Source: a bacterium (GTDB taxonomy: Bacteria; Patescibacteriota; Patescibacteriia; JAACEG01). From it: a stretch of DNA of 6,053 bases. The position numbers and the translations under genes are program-made. Below are positions 1-5,983 of this stretch, piece after piece. Location of the stretch: NCBI GenBank assembly GCA_027040785.1, contig JALULG010000006.1, positions 1 to 6,053 of the forward strand. Direction: 5' to 3'. The notes below the pieces were generated by a model that searched no databases, was not told the origin of the DNA, and saw only the letters and a list, made by a program, of their open reading frames with translations. Numbering within the stretch: position 1 is the stretch's first letter; the number at the start of each line of letters is the position of its first letter.

Positions 1-109
1 TCACCTCTTTTTTTTCTTGAGCAAAAACTTTTTGCGAATTTAAAATTTGAAAAATTAAAAGATTGCTTGTTATTAAAAAAGCTAAAAGAAAAAGAAATGT
101 TTTTTTCAT
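1..109 (-). CDS. Secreted protein, N-terminal part only (signal peptide)
   Basis: A reading frame opens with ATG at 109 and runs off the left edge after 36 codons, so only the N-terminus is seen. It begins Met-Lys-Lys, followed by a long hydrophobic core (Thr4 to about Leu23) and a polar stretch ending Val28-Phe29-Ala30, then Gln-Glu-Lys-Lys-Glu. This is a classic Sec signal peptide with a type I signal peptidase site of the A-x-A kind (here V-F-A) after residue 30. There is no lipobox cysteine, so a lipoprotein is unlikely. The mature protein would be exported or surface-located; its function cannot be read here. The start lies 4 nt after the TGA stop of the PHP gene, with no Shine-Dalgarno in between, so the two are probably co-transcribed and translationally coupled. 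Confidence 0.72.
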   Translation of the reverse strand, partial: MKKTFLFLLAFLITSNLLIFQILNSQKVFAQEKKEV

Positions 110-113
110 AAAA

Positions 114-908
114 TCAATGTTTAAAATTTAAAAAAATAAAAATTAAAAAAATTTTAAAATTTGTTCTCACTCGCGCAAATAAAGAAAATTCTATTTTTTT
201 TAGTTTAAATAAAAATTCTATTATTTTAAAATGAAAAACTTTTGTTTGCGAATAAAAATACCATAACAAATAAGAAAAAGATTCCCAGAAAGTGATTTTT
301 TTGGTAACATTTTTAAAATTATTTTTTTTATTTTCTTCAAAAATTGCTTCCACATTTAAAGATTTGCTATGAATAACCGAGTAAGTTTTTTTTAAATATT
401 TTAAATTATGAGTATCCGAATTGGCGATGAAAGGTTTTTTAAATTTTTGGGCTATTCTTTGGGCTTTTTTATTTTTATCAAAAAACAAAAAAGAAAACCA
501 GCTATATTCAATGGCATCAAAAATATTGATATTTTTAATCAAATCCTTATTTAAAGAAAAGAAAAAATAACAGGGATGAGGCGCGATAATAAAAATATGC
601 GGATTTTTTTTCTTATATTCTCTTAAATCTGCAAATGTTTTGATATTTTCCGCCTCTCTATCACAATTCAAAATTAAAATATGTCCTCTGTTAATAGAAA
701 TTTCAATTCCCGGAATTAAAAGTAATCCTCTTTTTTTAGCATAATCACCAAATTCTGTTTGATAAACAAATTTATTATGGCAAGTTAAACCCAAAACTTT
801 AAAACCTTCTTTTTTCGCTTGATCTATACCTTGATAAATATCGTATTTGATAAAAAGATCAAGCGGATCTTCAGAACTGTGAAAATGTAAATTTGTTTTT
901 AATTTCAT
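114..908 (-). CDS. PHP-domain metal-dependent phosphoesterase-like protein
   Basis: Predicted metal-dependent hydrolase of the PHP superfamily, which includes histidinol phosphatase and the polymerase-associated phosphoesterases; the substrate is unknown. From the ATG at 908 it has 264 residues. Likely metal ligands appear in the usual order: H8-x-H10, H44 (in Leu-Thr-Cys-His-Asn), E69 (Pro-Gly-Ile-Glu), H76, H111 (Ala-Pro-His-Pro), and D165-x-H167 (Asn-Ser-Asp-Thr-His). The metal site therefore looks complete. The Asp that normally precedes the second-motif His is Cys43. The frame can be extended to a TTG at 935, but I prefer 908 because PHP proteins normally start a few residues before the HxH strand. 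Residues from about 205 are hydrophobic and very rich in Phe, Lys and Ile, with no recognised domain. No signal peptide is seen, so it is probably cytoplasmic or membrane-associated through this tail. It follows a strong terminator and so is probably transcribed separately from the upstream operon, leading into the secreted-protein gene. Confidence 0.85.
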   Translation of the reverse strand: MKLKTNLHFHSSEDPLDLFIKYDIYQGIDQAKKEGFKVLGLTCHNKFVYQTEFGDYAKKRGLLLIPGIEISINRGHILILNCDREAENIKTFADLREYKKKNPHIFIIAPHPCYFFFSLNKDLIKNINIFDAIEYSWFSFLFFDKNKKAQRIAQKFKKPFIANSDTHNLKYLKKTYSVIHSKSLNVEAIFEENKKNNFKNVTKKITFWESFSYLLWYFYSQTKVFHFKIIEFLFKLKKIEFSLFARVRTNFKIFLIFIFLNFKH

Positions 909-942
909 ATCTAAAACTTTTCTAAAAAATCTCAAATATATT

Positions 943-957
943 ACTATAATATATCAA
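943..957 (-). promoter_or_regulatory. Weak candidate promoter for the PHP gene
   Basis: A transcript starting here is expected, because a strong terminator ends the upstream operon at 956-989 and the PHP start is at 908. The best -10-like hexamer is TATAGT at 948-943, with overlapping TATATT and TATTAT alternatives. The -35 position then falls in the terminator T-run and does not resemble TTGACA. A TTGATA at 957-952 resembles a -35 but has no good -10 at the right distance. The exact promoter is uncertain. Confidence 0.25.
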
Positions 958-989
958 AAAAAATAAAAAAACCACCCTTACGAGTGGTT
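956..989 (-). terminator. Intrinsic terminator ending the six-gene operon
   Basis: On the minus strand an 8-bp stem (AACCACTC at 989-982 with GGGTGGTT at 977-970, one T-G wobble) closes on a four-base GTAA loop (981-978), which is of the stable GNRA type. It is followed at once by a T-rich tract at 969-956, five Ts, one A, then eight Ts. The plus strand has no T-run on the other side, so it works in the minus direction only. The stem begins inside the phosphatidyltransferase gene: its left arm encodes the last residues (Asn-His-Ser), and the TAA stop (980-978) is in the loop. Confidence 0.93.
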
Positions 990-1682
990 GGAAACTCTGT
1001 TTTTAAAATAATAATAAAATGCTATTAACGAGGAAATCCCCATTATTAACATTAAATTACAATAATCCTCCTCTTCGTTTAGCTGAAAATAATGCCAAAA
1101 AACCAAATTAAATTTATTCAAAAAGAAAATAAATAAAAACAAAAGGTGAACCGCTTGTCTGGCTTTGCCCGCCAAATGAATATTGCCGGATTTTTGAAAC
1201 AATCCTTTCCAACTTAAAAATCCGATAACAGCTATTCCCCCTTCGCCTATTAAAAGAGGTAATAAAAACCAATAATACCTTAAATCAAGTAATGAACAGG
1301 CCATTAAAATACCAACAAACAATAGAATTCTATCTCTCAAGGGATCAATCTTTTCCCCCAAATAAGTTCGTTGATTCATTTTTTTGGCCAAAAACCCATC
1401 CAAAACATCCGAAATTCCGGAAGAAACAAAGCAAATAATACTTAAAAGATACTTTTCTTTCAAAAAGAAATATCCGGAAACAAGGGCTAAAACAATACCG
1501 CAACCGGTTACCAAGTTTGGTAAAGTTAAAATTCTCCCGGAATATCTTTTTTTAAGTTTGATTTTTCTCCTCTTCAAATATTTGGGATACAAAATCTTGC
1601 AATAGACTATAAAAACAACCAATAATAAAGGCACAACATACTTTAATACCAGAACCACAAAAGAATCAATCCATATCAACAT
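978..1682 (-). CDS. CDP-alcohol phosphatidyltransferase family protein (PgsA-like)
   Basis: Integral membrane enzyme of the CDP-OH-P transferase family, which moves a phosphatidyl group from CDP-diacylglycerol to an alcohol such as glycerol-3-phosphate, serine or inositol phosphate. The 234-residue protein carries the family signature D-x2-DG-x2-A-x9-G-x3-D-x3-D: D92, D95-G96, A99, G109, D113 and D117. The Arg that normally follows Ala is Lys100. A Leu-Pro-Asn-Leu-Val-Thr segment at about 53-59 matches the start of the usual catalytic domain. About six hydrophobic segments are seen, with an extra one at about 8-30 before the domain. The acceptor alcohol cannot be decided: the length suits PgsA, but the start of the domain is not typical of it. 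The ATG at 1682 is well supported by a perfect Shine-Dalgarno 7 nt upstream. It is the last gene of the operon, and its end is built into the terminator. CTP made by the upstream pyrG product is the ultimate source of CDP-lipid substrates. Confidence 0.88.
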   Translation of the reverse strand: MLIWIDSFVVLVLKYVVPLLLVVFIVYCKILYPKYLKRRKIKLKKRYSGRILTLPNLVTGCGIVLALVSGYFFLKEKYLLSIICFVSSGISDVLDGFLAKKMNQRTYLGEKIDPLRDRILLFVGILMACSLLDLRYYWFLLPLLIGEGGIAVIGFLSWKGLFQKSGNIHLAGKARQAVHLLFLFIFFLNKFNLVFWHYFQLNEEEDYCNLMLIMGISSLIAFYYYFKNRVSNHS

Positions 1683-1695
1683 AATTTCACCTCCT
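1683..1695 (-). promoter_or_regulatory. Consensus Shine-Dalgarno of the phosphatidyltransferase gene
   Basis: AGGAGGTGA at 1695-1687 on the minus strand is a full complement to the usual 16S rRNA 3' end, with 7 nt between AGGAGG and the ATG at 1682. It fixes the start of that gene. It is the only clear Shine-Dalgarno in the window and lies in the only intergenic gap (29 nt) of the operon that is longer than 10 nt. Confidence 0.93.
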
Positions 1696-1711
1696 GAATT
1701 TTAAGGTTCGT

Positions 1712-2185
1712 TTATTTTTTAACGTTTAAAACTATTTTCTTTTTCCCTGAATATATTACTTTTTGATTTTTTAAAAGTGTTAATTTCAAAAATTGACTCC
1801 CAAACTCCATTCCTTTACAACCGGAATATTTTGGCAAAACAACCGAATAAACAATATCATAATCTCTTTTCTTTACATTTACCTCTCTTTCTTTTCTTAA
1901 AACAAAACCGCCTGATTTTTTTTCAATCATATCCAAGTTTAAAGAATAAAAATCACCCGGATTAAAATTACGAAAATGCATTTTAAGTTTTATTTTATCG
2001 CCAAAATAATATTGCTCTTTATCCAAGTCAAAACTAAAATAATTTTTGGGATAGTTTTTTTGAATTTTAATTATTTGCGGTTCAGATAAGTTTTTCCAAT
2101 AAGTAAGAGAAGAAACAAAAAAAACACTCATCATTAAAAACGCTTCCAAAATTACCAAATAAATTAATATAAAAAAATACCTCAT
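1712..2185 (-). CDS. Hypothetical single-pass membrane protein with extracytoplasmic domain
   Basis: I do not recognise this 157-residue protein. Residues 3 to about 27 form a strongly hydrophobic segment with a positive N-terminus (Met-Arg), best read as an uncleaved signal anchor; there is no clear signal peptidase site and no lipobox. The remaining ~130 residues are soluble, rich in Lys, Tyr and Phe, and show alternating polar/hydrophobic stretches (for example around 57-72, 94-117 and 131-155) preceded by Tyr-Phe-Gly-Asp. That pattern suggests a small all-beta, Ig-like domain outside the membrane; this is an inference from pattern only. A single Cys (C123) makes an internal disulfide impossible. 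It begins 6 nt after the def stop and is surely part of the same transcript. No Shine-Dalgarno is seen; translation probably depends on coupling with def. Confidence 0.8.
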   Translation of the reverse strand: MRYFFILIYLVILEAFLMMSVFFVSSLTYWKNLSEPQIIKIQKNYPKNYFSFDLDKEQYYFGDKIKLKMHFRNFNPGDFYSLNLDMIEKKSGGFVLRKEREVNVKKRDYDIVYSVVLPKYSGCKGMEFGSQFLKLTLLKNQKVIYSGKKKIVLNVKK

Positions 2186-2191
2186 TTTTTA

Positions 2192-2623
2192 TTATTTGTC
2201 AATTAATAAAATACCATCCAAATGGTCAATTTCGTGTTGAAAAATTCTGGCTAATAAATTCTCCGCTTCTATAACAATTTCATTACCACTGTAATCTAAG
2301 GACTTAACGGTTATTTTTACCGCTCTTTCCACTTCTTTTTCCACTCCCGGTAAACTAAGACAACCTTCTTTATCCACAGCCGTTTCTTTTGATCTTTTAA
2401 TAATTTCGGGATTTATAAAAACAAAATCTTCATCTTGATAATTAATAACAATTATTCTTTTATTAACCCCCACTTGTGGCGCCGCCAAACCGGCGCCATC
2501 GGCCGATCTCATTGTTTCAATCATATCCAAAACAAAATCTTTGATTTTACGATCAACAAAATCAACCTTCACTGATTTTTTTCTTAAAACCTTATCCGGA
2601 TATTTTTTAATATCTAAAAACAT
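2192..2623 (-). CDS. def: Peptide deformylase
   Basis: Removes the N-formyl group from the initiator methionine of new proteins, in the cytoplasm near the ribosome exit. All three family motifs are present in the 143-residue protein: Gly-Ala-Gly-Leu-Ala-Ala-Pro-Gln at 43-50, Glu-Gly-Cys-Leu-Ser at 86-90, and His-Glu-Ile-Asp-His at 130-134. Metal ligands are therefore C88, H130 and H134, with E131 as the catalytic acid/base. It stops nine residues after the HEIDH motif, so it lacks the C-terminal helix of the longer E. coli enzyme (169 residues). This is a natural short form rather than a break: the frame ends in tandem TAA TAA stops (2194-2189). It starts 6 nt after the pyrG stop without a Shine-Dalgarno. 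No methionyl-tRNA formyltransferase gene is in the window. Confidence 0.97.
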   Translation of the reverse strand: MFLDIKKYPDKVLRKKSVKVDFVDRKIKDFVLDMIETMRSADGAGLAAPQVGVNKRIIVINYQDEDFVFINPEIIKRSKETAVDKEGCLSLPGVEKEVERAVKITVKSLDYSGNEIVIEAENLLARIFQHEIDHLDGILLIDK

Positions 2624-2629
2624 AAATCA

Positions 2630-4255
2630 TTATTTTTTTCTTGATTGTTCTTTGCAAACTTTTATAAATTCAACAAACAAAGGATGCGGATTTAGAGGTC
2701 GGGAAATATATTCCGGATGAAATTGAGTTCCGATAAAAAAAGGATGATCTGTTATTTCAATGGCTTCAACCAATTTATCATCCGGAGAAGTCCCTCCAAT
2801 ACTCAAACCGGCTTTTTCCAATTTTTCCCTAAATTCATTGTTAAATTCGTATCTATGCCTATGTCTTTCCGCAATATCTTCTTTTTGATAAATACTTTTT
2901 ATTTTAGTGTTTTCTTTCAATTTACATGGCCAAGCCCCCAACCTGATAGTTCCTCCATATTGTCCTTTTTCCAAATATTCTTTTTGATCCGGCATAATAT
3001 GTATTACCGGATAAGGTGTTTTCGGGTCAATTTCAGCCGAATTAGCTCCTTTCAAACCACAAACATTACGAGCAAATTCAATTACCGCCATTTGCATTCC
3101 GTAACATAAACCAAAATAAGGAACTTTATTTTCTCGACAATATTGAATAGCTTTAATTTTTCCTTCACTTCCTCTGGACCCCCAACCCTGAGGAATTATG
3201 ATACCGTCCAAATTTTTTAAAGATTCCACACCGTTTTTTTCAATATCTTCCGCTGACAACCAAACAAATTCCGGACTGACATCATTCAACCAACTGCCAT
3301 GTTTTACCGCCTCAATAACGGAGATATAAGAATCAGCCAATGTAAAATCACCGGTATCAAAATATTTCCCCACAATTCCGATTTTTACCTTTTCAGACGC
3401 CTTTTTGCTTCGTTCCACCATTTCTTTCCATTGACCCAAGTTTCCATTACGAACTTCTATATCAAATTTTTCCAATATTAAATTACCTAAGTTATCTTTT
3501 TCAAAATTAATCGGCACATCATAAATAGAATCAACATCCGGAGCTGAAATTACATCTTCTTCTTTTATATTACAAAAAATGGAAATTTTTTTCTTTCTTG
3601 GTTGATCCAATGGTTTTTCACTTCTGGCAATAATTATATCCGGTTGAATACCGGCTGAATTAACGGTTCTAACCGCATATTGAGTCGGTTTGGTTTTCAT
3701 TTCTCCAATTTTATTTGGAATAGGTAAATAACTAACCATTATAAACATAATATCATCGGGAGATTCCAATTTCATCATTCTAGCCGCTTCCAAAAATAAA
3801 AGATTTTGATATTCACCGACAGTACCGCCAATTTCAACAATTGTAAAATCGGCATTTGCTTTATCAGCCGCTTTTTTAATTCGGTTAATAACCTCCTGAG
3901 GGATATGAGGAACTACTTCAACACATTTTCCTTTATATTCCAAATTTCTTTCTCTTTGAATAACAGACAAATAAACTCGACCGGTTGTCATATAATTGTC
4001 TCGGGGGATATTTTTATTTAAAAATCGTTCATAATTGCCCAAGTCTTGATCGGTTTCGTCGCCATCTTCGGTTACAAAAACTTCTCCATGTTCAACCGGA
4101 TTCATTGTCCCGGCGTCAACATTGATATAAGGATCTATTTTGATGGCCGTTACATTAAATCCTTTTGCTTGTAAAATTTTTCCAATGGAAGCGGAGGCGA
4201 CTCCTTTACCAACTCCGCTCATTACCCCTCCGATCACAAAAATAAATTTTCTCAT
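2630..4255 (-). CDS. pyrG: CTP synthase (glutamine-hydrolysing)
   Basis: Makes CTP from UTP, ATP and glutamine, the last step of de novo pyrimidine nucleotide synthesis. The 541-residue length is normal. The N-terminal synthetase domain (about 1-270) has the P-loop Ser-Gly-Val-Gly-Lys-Gly at 13-18, the Lys-Ile-Asp-Pro-Tyr-Ile-Asn-Val-Asp segment at 39-47, and His-Gly-Glu-Val-Phe-Val-Thr at 56-62. The C-terminal class I glutamine amidotransferase domain (about 290-535) has nucleophile C384 in Gly-Leu-Cys-Tyr-Gly-Met-Gln and the partners H513 and E515; the Arg-His-Arg-His-Arg-Tyr-Glu motif is at 464-470. All catalytic residues are present. It is divergent in places: Pro-Gln-Gly-Trp-Gly-Ser-Arg-Gly at 355-362 replaces the common Pro-Gly-Gly-Phe-Gly form, and 86-117 differs from the E. 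coli type. The gap from rplI is only 5 nt, so no pyrG leader attenuator is present; expression follows the operon. Confidence 0.98.
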   Translation of the reverse strand: MRKFIFVIGGVMSGVGKGVASASIGKILQAKGFNVTAIKIDPYINVDAGTMNPVEHGEVFVTEDGDETDQDLGNYERFLNKNIPRDNYMTTGRVYLSVIQRERNLEYKGKCVEVVPHIPQEVINRIKKAADKANADFTIVEIGGTVGEYQNLLFLEAARMMKLESPDDIMFIMVSYLPIPNKIGEMKTKPTQYAVRTVNSAGIQPDIIIARSEKPLDQPRKKKISIFCNIKEEDVISAPDVDSIYDVPINFEKDNLGNLILEKFDIEVRNGNLGQWKEMVERSKKASEKVKIGIVGKYFDTGDFTLADSYISVIEAVKHGSWLNDVSPEFVWLSAEDIEKNGVESLKNLDGIIIPQGWGSRGSEGKIKAIQYCRENKVPYFGLCYGMQMAVIEFARNVCGLKGANSAEIDPKTPYPVIHIMPDQKEYLEKGQYGGTIRLGAWPCKLKENTKIKSIYQKEDIAERHRHRYEFNNEFREKLEKAGLSIGGTSPDDKLVEAIEITDHPFFIGTQFHPEYISRPLNPHPLFVEFIKVCKEQSRKK

Positions 4256-4260
4256 AAATT

Positions 4261-4695
4261 TTATTCAACAATTATACGGATCATGGCCTCTAATCCGTGT
4301 TTAAAAATTATAGATATATCATAACTGCCAACCTCTTTGATTGGAGTCATAATAATTTGTTTTTCTTCAATTTTAAATCCTTTCTTTTTTAATTCTTTTA
4401 CTATATTTTTAGGAATTACCGAATTGTATAATTTTCCTTTTTCGTTAATATTGGCCTTAATCGTAATTTCCATTCCTTCTATTTTTTGAACTATCTTTTC
4501 GGTTTTAAGCAAATCTTTTTCAGCTTTCAACGCTTCTTTTTCTTTCTTTTTTTGCAAAGCCAAAATACTTTTTTCAGTGGCCAATTTCGCCAACTTATTT
4601 TTAAACAAATAATTTCTGGCATAACCGTCTGACACATCCTTAATTTCCCCCTCCTCACCCAATCCTTTAACATTTTTAATTAAAATAATTTTCAT
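4261..4695 (-). CDS. rplI: Large ribosomal subunit protein bL9
   Basis: bL9 binds domain V of 23S rRNA near the L1 stalk and reaches out from the ribosome; it affects frame maintenance and fidelity. The 144 residues match the usual 147-150 and show the full two-domain form. The N-terminal rRNA-binding domain (1 to about 50) carries the signature Gly-Tyr-Ala-Arg-Asn-Tyr-Leu at 24-30. A charged Lys/Glu-rich connecting helix spans about 41-72. The C-terminal domain (about 75-144) contains Gly-Lys-Leu-Tyr-Asn-Ser-Val at 87-93 and Pro-Ile-Lys at 118-120. In most bacteria rplI follows rpsF-ssb-rpsR; here it sits alone between a protease gene and pyrG. It starts 9 nt after the stop of the S41 peptidase gene without a Shine-Dalgarno, so it probably depends on translational coupling. 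Confidence 0.97.
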   Translation of the reverse strand: MKIILIKNVKGLGEEGEIKDVSDGYARNYLFKNKLAKLATEKSILALQKKKEKEALKAEKDLLKTEKIVQKIEGMEITIKANINEKGKLYNSVIPKNIVKELKKKGFKIEEKQIIMTPIKEVGSYDISIIFKHGLEAMIRIIVE

Positions 4696-4704
4696 ATATT
4701 TAAT

Positions 4705-5946
4705 TTATTGATCTTTCTTTTTAAAAATTCTTTTTTTAAGAATTTCAAACGCCTTATCTTTTTGCGGATCTCTATCATTGTCATAATCGTCAGAACTTAA
4801 ACCAACCTCAATATCCGGCTTAATTCCCTTTTTATCAATAGCCCTTCCTTGCGGAGTTAACCATTTGGCAATGGTTAGTTTTAAACTGGAGTTATCACTT
4901 AAATCAAACAAACTTTGAACCGACCCTTTCCCAAAGGTTTTTTCCCCAACCAATACGGCCAAACCGTAATCTTGTAAAGCGCCGGCAACAATTTCCGAAG
5001 CGGAAGCGCTTCCTTTGTTTACCAAAACCACAGTCGGAATGCCGTTAAATTCAGCTTTTCCGTTGGATGGATGAACGGTTTCTTTATTTTTATTAAATCT
5101 TTCAATCAAAACCGGATCTCCGTTTTTTATCCATTTTCCGGCGATTTCAATAGCCACATCCAAAAATCCGCCCGGATTATTTCTTAAATCAAAAACAATT
5201 CCTTTAATATTTTTATTTATATTTTCATTTACCATTTTATTAAACAATTGAGCCGTATCTTGATTAAAATTGGAAACTTCCACATACAAAATATTTCCTT
5301 TTTCCATTTTCCATTTAACCGTATCATAATGTATTTTTGCCCTGATTATTTCAATATCCAACGGCTTTTCTTCTCCCTCGCGAATAATGGTTAAAACAAC
5401 TTTGGTTCCCGCTTTTCCTCTTATTTTTTTTACGGCTTCGCCAAGGGAAAGCTCCAGGGCTTCCTCTCCGTCAATTTTGTAAATTTTATCGCCCGCCAAT
5501 AAACCCGCTTTTTTAGCCGGACTATTGGGCAAAGGAGAAATAATTGTTAAAAAATTGTTTTTAATCCCGATCTCCGCGCCAATTCCTTCAAGCTCGGAAG
5601 AAAGTTCTTTGTTAAATTCTTTGGTGAGTTCCGGATTAAAGAAAACCGAATAAGGATCACCTAATGAAGCAACTTCTCCCGCTAAAGCGCCATAAAATAA
5701 TTGCGTTTCCGGAACCGGACGATCAACGTAATTTTCTTGAATTAATTGTGCCACCTCTTTATATAAACTAAAATTAACATCTTTTTTCAAATAATCGGGC
5801 AAATTTTTTTCTTTTTCATTTATAATCTTACCGCCATACCCTCCCAATATTTTATTGGAAGCATGGTTATAGCCGATACCAAAACCAAAATAAAAAATAA
5901 TAATAAAAACAAAAATGGAACTAAAAACCCTTAAAATGCGATTCAT
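4705..5946 (-). CDS. S41 family C-terminal processing peptidase (CtpA/Prc type)
   Basis: A serine protease acting outside the cytoplasmic membrane that trims or degrades envelope proteins from their C-termini. The 413-residue protein has an N-terminal hydrophobic segment (about 4-25) that serves as signal or membrane anchor, a helical stretch with Asp-Pro-Tyr-Ser-Val-Phe-Phe at 97-103, and a PDZ domain at about 115-200 (Gly-Ile-Gly-Ala-Glu-Ile-Gly at 121-127; Ser-Pro-Ala-Lys-Lys-Ala-Gly at 142-148). The peptidase domain has Asp-Leu-Arg-Asn-Asn-Pro-Gly-Gly at 253-260. Catalytic residues by spacing to the E. coli Prc triad (offsets 0, 11, 25) are S315, D326 and K340, within Ser-Ala-Ser-Ala-Ser-Glu-Ile and Phe-Gly-Lys-Gly. 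All are intact. It is the first gene of the operon. The ATG at 5946 has no Shine-Dalgarno; a promoter-like pair just upstream would give an mRNA starting at or next to the ATG. Its target in this organism is unknown. Confidence 0.96.
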   Translation of the reverse strand: MNRILRVFSSIFVFIIIFYFGFGIGYNHASNKILGGYGGKIINEKEKNLPDYLKKDVNFSLYKEVAQLIQENYVDRPVPETQLFYGALAGEVASLGDPYSVFFNPELTKEFNKELSSELEGIGAEIGIKNNFLTIISPLPNSPAKKAGLLAGDKIYKIDGEEALELSLGEAVKKIRGKAGTKVVLTIIREGEEKPLDIEIIRAKIHYDTVKWKMEKGNILYVEVSNFNQDTAQLFNKMVNENINKNIKGIVFDLRNNPGGFLDVAIEIAGKWIKNGDPVLIERFNKNKETVHPSNGKAEFNGIPTVVLVNKGSASASEIVAGALQDYGLAVLVGEKTFGKGSVQSLFDLSDNSSLKLTIAKWLTPQGRAIDKKGIKPDIEVGLSSDDYDNDRDPQKDKAFEILKKRIFKKKDQ

Positions 5947-5953
5947 AAAAAAA

Positions 5954-5983
5954 ATTATCTGAATTAATTACTCAAAATGTTAA
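5954..5983 (-). promoter_or_regulatory. Candidate promoter of the operon, possibly leaderless
   Basis: On the minus strand TTAACA (5983-5978) and GATAAT (5959-5954) each match the sigma-70 consensus at five of six bases and are 18 nt apart. The expected transcription start, about 7 nt after the -10, falls at about 5947, directly before the ATG at 5946. The -35 is embedded in a perfect 10-bp palindrome ATGTTAACAT (5977-5986), which could be an operator or chance in AT-rich DNA. Many chance matches are expected in such sequence, so this is tentative. Confidence 0.38.

Noticed and set aside
114..116. UGA read as glycine (recoded CPR lineage)
   Set aside because: The long conserved genes have no in-frame UGA and encode their conserved glycines with GGN codons, so UGA is best read as a stop.
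114..260. AT-only low-complexity stretch as a possible non-coding region or terminator
   Set aside because: The frame of the PHP gene remains open through it and no GC-containing hairpin precedes a T-run; the next gene starts 4 nt after the stop, so a terminator is unlikely.
909..935. Upstream TTG at 935 as start of the PHP gene
   Set aside because: It adds nine residues not expected before the first PHP strand, has no ribosome binding site, and a normal ATG at 908 begins right at the conserved domain.
1384..1605. Plus-strand open frame opposite the phosphatidyltransferase
   Set aside because: It overlaps the catalytic signature of a real gene on the other strand and has no recognisable domain; the same applies to short plus-strand frames at 1777-1965, 3299-3481 and 3806-4021.
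2192..2230. Peptide deformylase as a truncated pseudogene because of its short C-terminus
   Set aside because: All three active-site motifs are intact, the end is a clean tandem stop, and short deformylases without the C-terminal helix are known.
2717..3109. Plus-strand open frame of 130 codons opposite pyrG
   Set aside because: It lies wholly inside the strongly conserved CTP synthase gene and encodes a Phe/Ser-rich sequence typical of an antisense shadow.
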